From the NCBI GenBank assembly GCA_011192055.1, contig DUES01000197.1, positions 3,103 to 15,558 on the forward strand: a stretch of DNA of 12,456 nucleotides, written 5' to 3'. The translations under genes and the position numbers were made by a program. The notes beneath the pieces were generated by a model that saw only the letters and a program-made list of their open reading frames with translations, had not been told where the DNA came from and made no database searches. Position 1 is the first letter of the stretch, and the number at the start of each line of letters is the position of its first letter. Of this stretch, positions 1 through 7,515 are shown piece after piece. Origin of the DNA: Dehalococcoidia bacterium. GTDB lineage: Bacteria; Chloroflexota; Dehalococcoidia; Dehalococcoidales; Fen-1064.

Positions 1-44
1 TCGTTTCTCACTCAGGTTAGTCCTGGTACTGGCCACCGGTTGGG

Positions 45-1559
45 CTATCCTGCAAAATGACTTTGTTTATATTCTTTGATGGCTCCCTTGAGAAGCTCCT
101 CGGTCTCGTCACTGATATCCTTCTCACGGGCAATCACCGAAACCACCTCGGGATGACTCGTTTCCATGTACCTGTGGAAACCAGCTTCAAACTCGCTTAT
201 CTTCTCGACCGGTACGTCATCAGTGTAGCCATTGATTGCCGCGTACAGTATCATCACCTGCTTCTCAACCGGCATCGGGACATAGAGAGGCTGCTTTAAA
301 ATCTCGGTAAGCCGCTGACCGCGATCAAGTTGCGCCCTGGTCGCCTGGTCCAGCTCGGCTGTACCAAACTGGGCAAAAGCAGCCAGCTCCCGGTACTGGG
401 CCAAATCCATCCTCAGCCGACCGGCCACCTTCTTCATCGCCTTCGTCTGGGCTTTACTTCCCACACGGGACACAGATATACCGATATTCAGTGCCGGTCT
501 GGTACCGGCGTTAAAAAGGTCTGTCTCCAGGTATATCTGCCCGTCAGTAATTGAAATAACGTTGGTAGGGATATAAGCTGAGACATCTCCAGCCTGGGTC
601 TCAATAATCGGTAACGCCGTCAGTGACCCTCCACCATGTTCATCATTATACCTGGCCGACCGTTCCAGCAACCGGCTGTGCAGATAGAATACATCACCAG
701 GATAGGCTTCTCTGCCCGGGGGACGCCGCAGTAAGAGTGAAAGCTGCCGGTAAGCCCAGGCATGCTTTGAAAGGTCATCGTAAATTACCAGCGCGTCCTT
801 ACCCTGCGCCATGAACTCTTCGCCCATTGCGCAGCCCGCATAGGGAGCCAGGTATTGCATGGCAACTGCATCAGCAGCATTGGCGGCAACTATGATGGTA
901 TGCGCCATTGCTCCGTATTCTTCCAGTGTTGCCGCCACCCGTGCTACCTTCGAGGTCTTCTGCCCGATAGCAACATAAATGCAGATAAGGTCCCCGCCCT
1001 TCTGGTTGATGATTGTATCCAGGGCGATAGCCGTCTTCCCCGTAGAGCGGTCCCCGATAATAAGCTCTCTCTGTCCGCGTCCCAGCGGAATCAGGCTGTC
1101 TATCGCTTTGATACCGGTCTGTACCGGTGTGTCTACCGGCTGGCGTTCTGTCACGCCCGGAGCAACAAGCTCCAGCGGCCGGGTCTTTTCCGCTTTAAGT
1201 GGGCCCTTGCCATCCAGGGGACGGCCCAGAGCGTCTACCACCCGCCCGATAAGCATCTCGCCGACAGGTGCCTCGGCAATCCGGCCAGTACGCCGTACCT
1301 CGTCACCTTCTTTCAGCTTCGTATAATCACCAACAATAATCGCCGAGACGCTGTCTTCCTCCAGGTTCATGGCAATACCCATGATGTCGCCGGGGAATTC
1401 AATCAACTCGTTGTATTTCACCGCGGCAAGTCCGTGTATCCGGGCAATACCGTCACCTATTTCAACTATAGCACCAACATCGACCATCGCCAGTTTTGTG
1501 CCGAATTGCGATATCTCCTGCTTAATAGCGGAAGCAATATCTCGACCTCTTGTTGCCAT
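45..1559 (-). CDS. atpA: F1Fo ATP synthase subunit alpha
   Basis: Alpha subunit of the F1 catalytic head. It forms the alpha3beta3 hexamer and carries the non-catalytic nucleotide sites. The 504 residues match the usual family length. Visible parts are the N-terminal beta-barrel (about 24-92), the nucleotide-binding domain (about 95-370) with P-loop GDRSTGKT at 169-176, the Walker B stretch LVIYDD at 257-262, the VAIGQK segment (196-201), and [11 protein letters not shown] at 361-371 with the conserved Arg365 that reaches the catalytic interface. A helical C-terminal domain follows. The P-loop has Ser where most alpha subunits have Gln (GDRQTGKT). The ATG at 1559 is preceded by GGGAGGT seven bases upstream, which fixes the start. 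It is the last complete gene of the minus-strand atp cluster. The 44 bases below its TAG stop contain no ATG on this strand, so atpG probably starts outside the window. Confidence 0.98.
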   Translation of the reverse strand: MATRGRDIASAIKQEISQFGTKLAMVDVGAIVEIGDGIARIHGLAAVKYNELIEFPGDIMGIAMNLEEDSVSAIIVGDYTKLKEGDEVRRTGRIAEAPVGEMLIGRVVDALGRPLDGKGPLKAEKTRPLELVAPGVTERQPVDTPVQTGIKAIDSLIPLGRGQRELIIGDRSTGKTAIALDTIINQKGGDLICIYVAIGQKTSKVARVAATLEEYGAMAHTIIVAANAADAVAMQYLAPYAGCAMGEEFMAQGKDALVIYDDLSKHAWAYRQLSLLLRRPPGREAYPGDVFYLHSRLLERSARYNDEHGGGSLTALPIIETQAGDVSAYIPTNVISITDGQIYLETDLFNAGTRPALNIGISVSRVGSKAQTKAMKKVAGRLRMDLAQYRELAAFAQFGTAELDQATRAQLDRGQRLTEILKQPLYVPMPVEKQVMILYAAINGYTDDVPVEKISEFEAGFHRYMETSHPEVVSVIAREKDISDETEELLKGAIKEYKQSHFAG

Positions 1560-1600
1560 CTAAGTTACCTCCCGTCGTTCCACAGAAGACTGCATATCAC

Positions 1601-1620
1601 CCCGGTATTATTTTCCCGGG
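1601..1620 (-). other. Small hairpin in the atpH-atpA spacer
   Basis: The 78-base spacer between atpH and atpA contains a 5-bp inverted repeat (1601-1605 against 1616-1620, CCCGG/CCGGG) around an A/T-rich loop. It has no T-run after it on the minus strand, so it is not an intrinsic terminator. It could be an mRNA processing or stability element ahead of atpA, or chance. The remaining spacer holds only the atpA ribosome-binding site. Confidence 0.25.
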
Positions 1621-1637
1621 ATCGACTACGCAAACCA

Positions 1638-2186
1638 TTACTTGCCTACGGTACCGATATCTTTCCTCAGTGAAACCAGCTTACCTCGTATACTGCCATC
1701 AATAAGCCGGTCTCCAACTCTGATAATGATACCGCCAATAATACCCGGGTCTACCTTCGGTTTAAGCACCACCGGCTTCCCGACTATCTCTGTTATTCGT
1801 TCACCGATCTTAAGCCTTTCCTCGTTGTCCAGAGGAATGGCTGTGATAACTTCGGCGACTCCTGCGCCTTCAACACCACGATATCCATCCAGCAGTTGCT
1901 GGAACTCATCCGAAACATATTCGACTAATTCCAGCCGACCTTTGGCAACCAGCATTGACACCAGTTTCAGCACCATCGGGTTGACTTCCCCCAATCGCTC
2001 GGATAAAACCTTTTCCTTCTCCTGAAAGGAAACTTCAGGATTTTCGAGCAGGGCAAACAAAGCCTCATCCCGACATATACTGCTTACCTTCCTCAAGTCG
2101 GATTGCAGCTTATTCTGCTCCTGGTTTTCCAGTGCCATTCGGAAGACTGCCTGCGCGTAACGTCTCGCGTAAACGCTATTGGCCAT
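1638..2186 (-). CDS. atpH: F1Fo ATP synthase subunit delta
   Basis: Delta subunit (OSCP family). It sits on top of the alpha3beta3 head and joins it to the b-subunit stalk. The family pattern is clear: an N-terminal helical domain starting ANSVYARRYAQAVFRMAL, and a C-terminal domain with the strongly conserved segment KPKVDPGIIGGIIIRVGDRLIDGSIRGKLVSL. The protein is 182 residues, normal for the family. I chose the ATG at 2186 rather than an in-frame TTG two codons earlier (2192). AGGAG lies six bases before the ATG but directly touches the TTG, which would leave no spacing. The gene lies 24 bases after atpF and 78 bases before atpA, in the usual F-H-A order. Confidence 0.95.
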   Translation of the reverse strand: MANSVYARRYAQAVFRMALENQEQNKLQSDLRKVSSICRDEALFALLENPEVSFQEKEKVLSERLGEVNPMVLKLVSMLVAKGRLELVEYVSDEFQQLLDGYRGVEGAGVAEVITAIPLDNEERLKIGERITEIVGKPVVLKPKVDPGIIGGIIIRVGDRLIDGSIRGKLVSLRKDIGTVGK

Positions 2187-2210
2187 CCTCAACTCCTCAT
2201 ACGTAAACGG

Positions 2211-2711
2211 CTAGTCTGTTTTCAGGGTGCCGCTCTCTTCAAGTACCTTGTCTATCAGCTCACGGTGTGCTTCTTTATCCAGGGATTTCTCAATGACTTT
2301 CTCAGCAGCCACTATCGCCAGGTCAGCAAATTCCTGCTGCAATTCCCTGATGGATTCATCCCTCTCTCGCTGAATTTCCTGGCGGGCTTTGTCCAGCAGA
2401 GTTCCGGCCTGTTCTTTCGCTTCTTCTTCGGCTCTCCGCCTGGCCTCATCGCCGGCTCTCATTGCCCGCGCAATCGCTTCCTGCCCCTCTTTTGAAGCAG
2501 CTTCCAGCTTCTTCCGGTGTTCTTCATCAGAACGTGCCGCTTCTTCCCTGACCTTTTCCGCCTGTTCCACGCTGTCCTTAATCCTGCGCGAACGCTCATC
2601 AAACATTTTCAATATCGGCTTATAGGCAAAGAAATAGAGCAGACCAAAGAGGATGAAAAAATTCACCATCTGAGCCAGTAGTGTTGACCAGTTTATACCA
2701 AGTCCTTCCAC
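2211..2711 (-). CDS. atpF: F1Fo ATP synthase subunit b
   Basis: Subunit b, the peripheral stator stalk linking membrane subunit a to the delta/alpha head. Of 166 residues, about 8-30 form one hydrophobic membrane helix (LLAQMVNFFILFGLLYFFAY). The rest is a long, highly charged Arg/Glu/Lys-rich helix (about 35-150) expected to form the b-b right-handed coiled coil. The start is a GTG at 2711, backed by a near-perfect AGGAGGTG seven bases upstream. No ATG occurs early in this frame until Met15, which would cut into the membrane helix. The gene lies 24 bases after atpE. Only one b-type gene is seen, with no b' partner, so a homodimeric stalk is inferred. Confidence 0.95.
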   Translation of the reverse strand: MEGLGINWSTLLAQMVNFFILFGLLYFFAYKPILKMFDERSRRIKDSVEQAEKVREEAARSDEEHRKKLEAASKEGQEAIARAMRAGDEARRRAEEEAKEQAGTLLDKARQEIQRERDESIRELQQEFADLAIVAAEKVIEKSLDKEAHRELIDKVLEESGTLKTD

Positions 2712-2735
2712 ACTAACACCTCCTGGCTAATTTAA

Positions 2736-2978
<243 letters not shown>

Positions 2979-3021
2979 CTACTCGTTCCTCCTTCAGGTA
3001 GTAACTAACTAATTACACTTT

Positions 3022-3993
3022 TTAATGCGTTTCTTCTTGTTCGTGAGACATGATCGCCATCACGGCAAAGACTAGTGTCAGACCACCGAAAATAAGCGCC
3101 TGTACCATCCCGACCAGTAACTCCAGACCGTAGAACGGTATTGCCAGCAACCACGGCATGAGGAATATCATCATCAATATCAGTATCTCACCGCCAAGCA
3201 TGTTACCGAAAAGACGGAAAGTGAAACTGATAATGCGAACCATTTCCCCTATCCCTTCGAGCACCCCCACAAACATGTCAATACCGCCCATGAAGATGTC
3301 GCCAAAACCGCTCTTTACCTTTCCGCGGAGCAACTGCCCGACACCATGGCCAAAACGTCGGACGTTAATGAACTTGGTGAAATAACGCAGACCGCCATTA
3401 CTGATACCCAGGTACTCCACGAAGACAAAGGATATAAGCGCCAGCGCCAGCGTGAAATTGATATCCGTATTTGCACCCCGGAGTACCGGGAGAATATGCG
3501 TTTCACCATGCTCGGTAACAGCACGGGTTATAGACCCAAAACCGGGCACCAGGCTAATCCAGGAGTTCATCAGGATAAACAGGAAGATGGTGGTGATTAC
3601 CGGGAAGAAACGGCGTCCGTTCTTCTCACCGGCCACATCGGTACATAGATTCAGCAACCACTCCAAAGCAAATTCCAGTAAACTCTGTAATCGTGTGGGG
3701 ATCAGCTTTATCCGGTGAGTAATAGCATAAACCAGCACCAGCAGGACAATCACCGTAATCCACGAAGCTATAATAGTATTCGTGACGGCAAAGCCACCAA
3801 TGTGGAAAATTACTTCCGCAGGTAATTGTACATGCGGTGATTGAACCGTGAATAACTCGGGTAATCCGATGTCGCCGACAAGCGCCTTACCAATAGCGCC
3901 ACTGAGGAAACTGATAACAAGGACCGCCAGGACAACTACTACAATCGTGATTAATACCGGGAAAGAGCACCCCAGACAGCCTTTCTTAGACAC
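3022..3993 (-). CDS. atpB: F1Fo ATP synthase subunit a
   Basis: Subunit a, the membrane stator that supplies the two proton half-channels beside the c-ring. The functional residues of the C-terminal helices are all present: Arg260 in SFTFRLFGNM (the essential arginine), Asn264, Glu269 in GGEI and Gln298 in GMVQALIF. At 323 residues it is longer than the roughly 240-270 of many bacterial a subunits. There is an additional hydrophobic segment at about 11-34 after a Cys-containing MSKKGCLGC start, and a long loop (about 204-250) before the arginine helix. The start is a GTG whose G is also the last base of the preceding stop codon (TAGTG), with AAGGGGAA about nine bases upstream. This implies translational coupling to the small gene ahead of it. 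Confidence 0.96.
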   Translation of the reverse strand: MSKKGCLGCSFPVLITIVVVVLAVLVISFLSGAIGKALVGDIGLPELFTVQSPHVQLPAEVIFHIGGFAVTNTIIASWITVIVLLVLVYAITHRIKLIPTRLQSLLEFALEWLLNLCTDVAGEKNGRRFFPVITTIFLFILMNSWISLVPGFGSITRAVTEHGETHILPVLRGANTDINFTLALALISFVFVEYLGISNGGLRYFTKFINVRRFGHGVGQLLRGKVKSGFGDIFMGGIDMFVGVLEGIGEMVRIISFTFRLFGNMLGGEILILMMIFLMPWLLAIPFYGLELLVGMVQALIFGGLTLVFAVMAIMSHEQEETH

Positions 3994-4241
3994 TAGCTAT
4001 TCCCCTTATTCTGTTTGTTATTCCCGCTATCGCCATTCTTGCCGCCAAGAAATGGCCGGAGCATGACATACACGCCATAAAACGCCACTGTAAGACCAAG
4101 GAACAACCCGACTATTAACCAGAGAGGTTCGCTGCCAAGTTTAGAATCAAGCCAGCGTCCACCAACTACGCCCAGGATAATGGAACAAGCAACAAAGAAC
4201 CCGACCCCCAGCAACCCCACTGCAGCAAGTCGCTTGTCCAT
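3993..4241 (-). CDS. atpZ: AtpZ/AtpI-family small membrane protein, first gene of the ATP synthase operon
   Basis: An 82-residue protein with two predicted membrane helices (about 6-27 and 40-62). Between them is the family motif GGRWLDSKLGSEPLWLIVGLFLG, and a hydrophilic Lys/Asn/Gly-rich tail (66-82) follows. This pattern and its place directly before atpB identify the AtpZ/AtpI family (ATPase_gene1). Members are thought to help assemble the c-ring or insert subunits, or to transport magnesium or calcium. Neither role can be read from the sequence. Two helices fit the short AtpZ form better than four-helix AtpI. The ATG at 4241 is the only usable start: an in-frame TAG lies upstream, and no Shine-Dalgarno sequence lies at a useful distance. 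The gene ends in TAGTG, overlapping atpB by one base. Confidence 0.88.
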   Translation of the reverse strand: MDKRLAAVGLLGVGFFVACSIILGVVGGRWLDSKLGSEPLWLIVGLFLGLTVAFYGVYVMLRPFLGGKNGDSGNNKQNKGNS

Positions 4242-4250
4242 ACCAATCGT

Positions 4251-4279
4251 AGCATAACAAATACTCCTGCTCTAGTCAA
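4251..4279 (-). promoter_or_regulatory. Sigma-70 promoter of the ATP synthase operon
   Basis: On the minus strand, TTGACT (4279-4274) is followed after exactly 17 bases by TATGCT (4256-4251). A TG dinucleotide one base upstream of the -10 box makes it an extended -10 promoter. The match to the housekeeping consensus is strong. The predicted start of transcription is near 4244, only about three bases before the atpZ-like ATG at 4241, so the transcript would be almost leaderless. Confidence 0.75.
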
Positions 4280-4351
4280 CCGATTTTCCAGTAACCCGTG
4301 ATCTCATCGGCGTAATCTTTACTTGCTCGTGTCCGGCTTCCCTCTGATTAC

Positions 4352-4384
4352 AAAAAAAATCCCGCAAAAGCCGTTTGCGGGATT
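4352..4384 (-). terminator. Intrinsic terminator of the bifunctional nuclease gene
   Basis: A perfect 11-bp stem (4358-4368 with 4374-4384, AATCCCGCAAA/TTTGCGGGATT) closes a 5-base loop. It is followed on the minus strand by eight T residues (the A-run 4352-4359, partly shared with the stem). The orientation ends transcripts of the minus-strand nuclease gene before they reach the atp promoter about 70 bases further on. On the plus strand there is no T-run of comparable length. Confidence 0.93.
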
Positions 4385-4493
4385 TCCCATACCTCTACCC
4401 ATCTGGAAAGCTGCCTTATTGCTCTCTGGACTACGCTCACACCTTGTTGGATACCGGGTAGTCCATGCCCCGGTCCCGAAACCCGCGTACTAC
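4385..4493 (-). other. 3' untranslated tail of the nuclease gene with a possible hairpin
   Basis: A 109-base stretch between the nuclease stop codon and its terminator has no ORF that I credit. A perfect 7-bp inverted repeat, GGACTAC (4428-4434) against GTAGTCC (4458-4464), encloses 23 bases. I tested it by eye as a tRNA and found no cloverleaf or CCA end, and I recognise no known RNA family. It may simply be a structured 3' UTR. Confidence 0.35.
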
Positions 4494-5042
4494 TTAAGAC
4501 TTTCTCTTGTCGAAGTCCTCCATGTCAAGACTATTTATAAAATCATAGAAAGCAGACATCTTTTTCATTTCTTCTTCGCTGACAGGTTTACCTGCAGCAT
4601 GGTTGATATCCTTCGGGTCACCTACCGGTTTTCCCGTTTCCTTATCCAGCACAATGCCCGCTTTTTCCAGGACGATATCCTCTGCATATATCGGTGCTTC
4701 AACCCTTACCGCCAGTGCGATGGCATCGCTGGGCCGGGAATCAACCTCCATTTGCTCTCCATCTACATTGAGCACAATCTTGGCGAAGAAGGTATCGTTT
4801 TTGAGGTCGCTAACGACAATGGAATTGATACTGGCACCCAGGACATCTACGATAGAATGCATCAGGTCATGTGTCATTGGTCGGGGAACGCTGACACCCT
4901 GCAGTCTGACTGCGATAGCGTCCGCTTCAGCAGGGCCAATCCAGATAGGAAGGTAACGGTCAGTCGTTTTTTCCTTGAGCATAACCACCCGCTGGTAGTT
5001 CATGAGGCTAACCCGTATACTATCCACAACCATCTCAATCAC
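4494..5042 (-). CDS. Bifunctional nuclease family protein (BFN/DUF151 domain)
   Basis: A 182-residue soluble protein of the bifunctional nuclease (DUF151) family. Relatives are named for DNase and RNase activity reported for plant and Thermotoga-type members, but the bacterial role is poorly known. The domain covers about residues 1-130: an N-terminal strand (EMVVDSIRVSL), LPIWIGPAEADAIAVRLQG (about 31-49), the conserved HDLMHSIVDVLG (58-69), and DSRPSDAIALAVR (101-113), the family's most characteristic segment. A charged tail of about 45 residues follows. The GTG at 5042 is chosen because AGGAGG lies six bases before it. The in-frame ATG at 5033 would have 15-base spacing. The gene is monocistronic: own promoter upstream, own terminator downstream. 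It is divergent from pps. Confidence 0.9.
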   Translation of the reverse strand: MIEMVVDSIRVSLMNYQRVVMLKEKTTDRYLPIWIGPAEADAIAVRLQGVSVPRPMTHDLMHSIVDVLGASINSIVVSDLKNDTFFAKIVLNVDGEQMEVDSRPSDAIALAVRVEAPIYAEDIVLEKAGIVLDKETGKPVGDPKDINHAAGKPVSEEEMKKMSAFYDFINSLDMEDFDKRKS

Positions 5043-5076
5043 GGTAGCCCTCCTATTATCCCCGCAGGCACTTCCA

Positions 5077-5106
5077 ATTTTAACCCCATCAAACGTTCGG
5101 TGTCAA
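5077..5106 (-). promoter_or_regulatory. Sigma-70 promoter of the bifunctional nuclease gene
   Basis: On the minus strand, a perfect -35 box TTGACA (5106-5101) is followed after 18 bases by TAAAAT (5082-5077), five of six consensus positions. The expected transcript start is near 5070, giving a leader of about 27 bases that includes the AGGAGG site used by the GTG start at 5042. Confidence 0.7.
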
Positions 5107-5112
5107 ATTGAC
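5102..5112. promoter_or_regulatory. Palindrome formed by two back-to-back -35 boxes
   Basis: GTCAAATTGAC is a perfect 5-bp palindrome around a central A. Its left half supplies the TTGACA box of the minus-strand nuclease promoter. Its right half reads TTGACT on the plus strand (5108-5113), with a fair -10 candidate GATACT (5132-5137) after 18 bases, in the direction of pps. A divergent promoter pair sharing this site, or a regulator-binding palindrome, are both possible. Confidence 0.4.
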
Positions 5113-5166
5113 TGGTGCTAGTCCCACGCCTGATACTCATACCGGTTTGTCCGTTGTACCCCCGCA

Positions 5167-5233
5167 CTATGCTATAATACACCATGTTGTTAATTCAGAA
5201 TTTGCTTTACTGAGTTTCCGTGTTATAGCATAG
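5167..5233. repeat. 11-bp inverted repeat carrying facing extended -10 boxes
   Basis: CTATGCTATAA at 5167-5177 is repeated exactly in inverted form at 5223-5233, 45 bases apart. Beyond the arms, matching GTG/CAC flanks occur with a 2-base offset. The left arm contains TGCTATAAT on the plus strand (-10 at 5173-5178), the best pps promoter candidate. The right arm contains TGCTATAAC on the minus strand (-10 at 5227-5222). A smaller near-palindrome, AATTCAGAATT, lies between them at 5192-5202. Neither arm has a convincing -35 box. Confidence 0.6.
5170..5178 (+). promoter_or_regulatory. Extended -10 promoter candidate for pps
   Basis: TGC followed by a perfect TATAAT hexamer at 5173-5178. At 16-18 bases upstream no good -35 box is seen, consistent with extended -10 promoters, which can do without one. 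Transcription would begin near 5185 and give a leader of about 87 bases. Two rivals exist: TTGACT-N18-GATACT upstream (5108-5137), and a weaker TGT-TATAGC at 5221-5229. Confidence 0.55.
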
Positions 5234-5271
5234 AGCAATAGGGTTATATACACTCGAGGGGGTGGATGTAA

Positions 5272-7515
5272 ATGCGCCATGTAAACCGGAATATTATGTG
5301 GTTCCATGAAGTAACCAGGAATGATATTCCTATTGTTGGTGGTAAAGGTGCAAATCTCGGGGAAATGACCAATGCCGGTATACCGGTTCCAAACGGTTTT
5401 ATCGTGACCGCCGATGCCTACTTTGCTTTCCTGGAAGAAACAGGAATCACGGATGATATCCGTGCTATTCTGGAGCCGCTTGACCCCAATGACAGCCGGC
5501 AGCTCCAGGATATCTCCGCCAGGGTGAAGCAGGTCATTATGGATGCGGCTATGCCTGATGACCTGGCGAACGATATTAAAGAGTCTTACCTGAAAATGGA
5601 TAACGGTTATGTTGCCGTGCGTTCATCGGCAACAGCCGAAGACCTGCCCGAAGCTTCCTTTGCGGGACAGCAGGCTACCTTCCTCAATATTAAAGGTGAA
5701 AATGAGGTAGTGCTTGCCGTCCATAAATGCTGGGCTTCACTTTTTGAATCACGTGCCATCTTTTACCGCGTAGAAAACGGCTTCGAACACTTTAAAGTCG
5801 GTATCGCCGTACCGGTACAGCACATGGTGCAGTCAGATGCCGCCGGTGTCATGTTCACCCTTGAGCCGACAAGCAGTGACCGGAGCAAGATAACAATTGA
5901 AGCTGTCCTCGGCCTTGGAGAGATGATTGTCTCGGGAGATGTAACCCCGGACCACTATGTCGTCAACAAGGAAGACTTCAAGATTATTCACAAGGAAATC
6001 AAGGCGCAGGAGTGGAAACTGGTAAAGAGTGAAACGGGGACTCCGGACGAACCCAACATCAAGATAAATCTTACTCCTGACGAACAGGCACAACAGAAAA
6101 TAACCGATGAAGATATAATTGCCTTCGCCGAGTTAGGTAAGCGCCTTGAAGAACACTACCAGTTCCCCCAGGACGTGGAGTGGGCTAAAGAAGGTAATGA
6201 ACTTTTCATTGTTCAGACGCGCCCGGTTACCACTATCAGGGAGAACGTTACTGCTGAGCTTGAAATCGAGGCTGAACCGATTCTCTCCGGCTCACCGGCC
6301 AGTCCGGGAAGAGCCTCGGGACCGGTGAAAATAATACCGGACCCCTCCCAGATTGACAAGGTTCTCGATGGCGATATCCTGGTTGCTGAAATGACCACTC
6401 CTGACTTCGTTCCTGCTATGAAACGCGCCGCCGCCATTGTGACTGACCGCGGTGGCCGGACCGCACATGCCGCAATCGTAAGCCGCGAACTGGGAATTCC
6501 ATGTGTTGTCGGCAGCGAAAAGGCCATGGCTACCCTTAAAGACGGACAGATAATCACCGTAGACGGTTCCGGCGGTAAGGTCTACGATGGCAAAATTGAA
6601 TTCGCAGAGGAAGAACGCCAGATAAGGGACGATATTGAGACCAGGACCAAGCTCCTCGTTAACCTGGCACAACCTGAGATAGTCGACCGTGTGGCTTCCC
6701 GCAATGTCGACGGCATCGGTCTGCTGCGCGCCGAATTCATGGTCGCGCAGATTGGCGAACACCCCAGCTACATGATAAGTGAGGGCCGGGGTGACGAATT
6801 CGTAGAAAAACTGGCCGAAGGCCTGACAACCTTTACCAAAGCCTTTCATCCCCGGCGGGTAGTCTACCGGACCAATGACTTCAAAACCAACGAATACCGT
6901 GCTCTGAAGGGCGGTGAGGACTACGAACAGGCTGAAGAAAACCCGATGCTCGGTTACCGCGGAGCTTCCCGCTATATCACCGATATCGAGACCTTCAAGC
7001 TGGAGTTAGCCGCAATCAAGAAAGTCCGTGAAAAATACAACAACCTCTGGGTCATGATACCTTTTGTTCGCACCGTCAACGAACTGAGCCGGACCATACA
7101 GATAATGGCCGACGAGGGTCTGAAACGCTCGGAGGACTTCAAGATATGGATGATGGTCGAGGTACCCTCAAACATTATCCTGCTGGACAAGTTCCTCGCC
7201 GTAGGTATTGACGGAATATCCATCGGCTCCAATGACCTTACCCAGCTCACCCTGGGTATAGACCGCGACAGTGAAAAACTAGCCGATACCTTCAATGAGA
7301 TGGATGAGGCCGTGATGCTGTCACTGGAAAGAGCCATCAAGGTTGCCAGTAGCATGGGGGTCACTTCCTCCATTTGCGGACAGGCGCCATCGGTCTACCC
7401 GGAACTGACTGAGAAACTGGTGGAATGGGGTATTACCTCGGTATCCGTAAGCCCCGATATGATTGACCGCACCAGGGAAATAATCGCAGAAGTCGAAGCG
7501 CGATTGCAGAAATAG
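5272..7515 (+). CDS. ppsA: Phosphoenolpyruvate synthase (pyruvate, water dikinase)
   Basis: Converts pyruvate, ATP and water to PEP, AMP and phosphate, feeding gluconeogenesis from acetyl units. The 747 residues hold the three expected domains. The N-terminal ATP-grasp domain (about 10-330) has GGKGANLGEM at 23-32, VAVRSSATAEDLPEASFAGQ at 114-133 and VQTRPVT at 314-320. The swivelling phosphohistidine domain (about 335-440) has the catalytic His399 in GGRTAHAAIVSRELG. The C-terminal PEP-binding barrel (about 465-745) has LLRAEFM (484-490), GSNDLTQLTLG (652-662) and the active-site Cys702 in SICGQAPS. GGRTxH is typical of PEP synthase, whereas pyruvate phosphate dikinase has GGMTSH. The ATG at 5272 follows GAGGGGGTGG with suitable spacing. 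The stop overlaps the dgt start (TAGTG). It is slightly shorter than E. coli PpsA (792). Confidence 0.96.
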   Translation: MRHVNRNIMWFHEVTRNDIPIVGGKGANLGEMTNAGIPVPNGFIVTADAYFAFLEETGITDDIRAILEPLDPNDSRQLQDISARVKQVIMDAAMPDDLANDIKESYLKMDNGYVAVRSSATAEDLPEASFAGQQATFLNIKGENEVVLAVHKCWASLFESRAIFYRVENGFEHFKVGIAVPVQHMVQSDAAGVMFTLEPTSSDRSKITIEAVLGLGEMIVSGDVTPDHYVVNKEDFKIIHKEIKAQEWKLVKSETGTPDEPNIKINLTPDEQAQQKITDEDIIAFAELGKRLEEHYQFPQDVEWAKEGNELFIVQTRPVTTIRENVTAELEIEAEPILSGSPASPGRASGPVKIIPDPSQIDKVLDGDILVAEMTTPDFVPAMKRAAAIVTDRGGRTAHAAIVSRELGIPCVVGSEKAMATLKDGQIITVDGSGGKVYDGKIEFAEEERQIRDDIETRTKLLVNLAQPEIVDRVASRNVDGIGLLRAEFMVAQIGEHPSYMISEGRGDEFVEKLAEGLTTFTKAFHPRRVVYRTNDFKTNEYRALKGGEDYEQAEENPMLGYRGASRYITDIETFKLELAAIKKVREKYNNLWVMIPFVRTVNELSRTIQIMADEGLKRSEDFKIWMMVEVPSNIILLDKFLAVGIDGISIGSNDLTQLTLGIDRDSEKLADTFNEMDEAVMLSLERAIKVASSMGVTSSICGQAPSVYPELTEKLVEWGITSVSVSPDMIDRTREIIAEVEARLQK

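Noticed and set aside
1..44. Possible atpG start (a GTG at about 39 on the minus strand)
   Set aside because: The codons that follow do not resemble the conserved gamma-subunit N-terminus and there is no ribosome site. atpG more likely starts outside the window.
855..1673. Long plus-strand open frame (272 codons) opposite atpA
   Set aside because: It lies antisense to the fully convincing atpA and runs into atpH. Its translation is low-complexity and Cys/His/Arg-rich, with no recognisable domain or ribosome site.
2187..2192. TTG start of atpH two codons upstream
   Set aside because: The AGGAG site touches this TTG with no spacing, whereas it is ideally placed for the ATG at 2186.
4385..4493. 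tRNA or 6S-like RNA in the spacer
   Set aside because: GC-rich pieces suggested a folded RNA, but no cloverleaf, T-loop motif or known consensus could be built.
4323..5111. Plus-strand open frame (262 codons) opposite the nuclease gene
   Set aside because: It overlaps the conserved DUF151 gene, its terminator and its promoter. The translation resembles no family.
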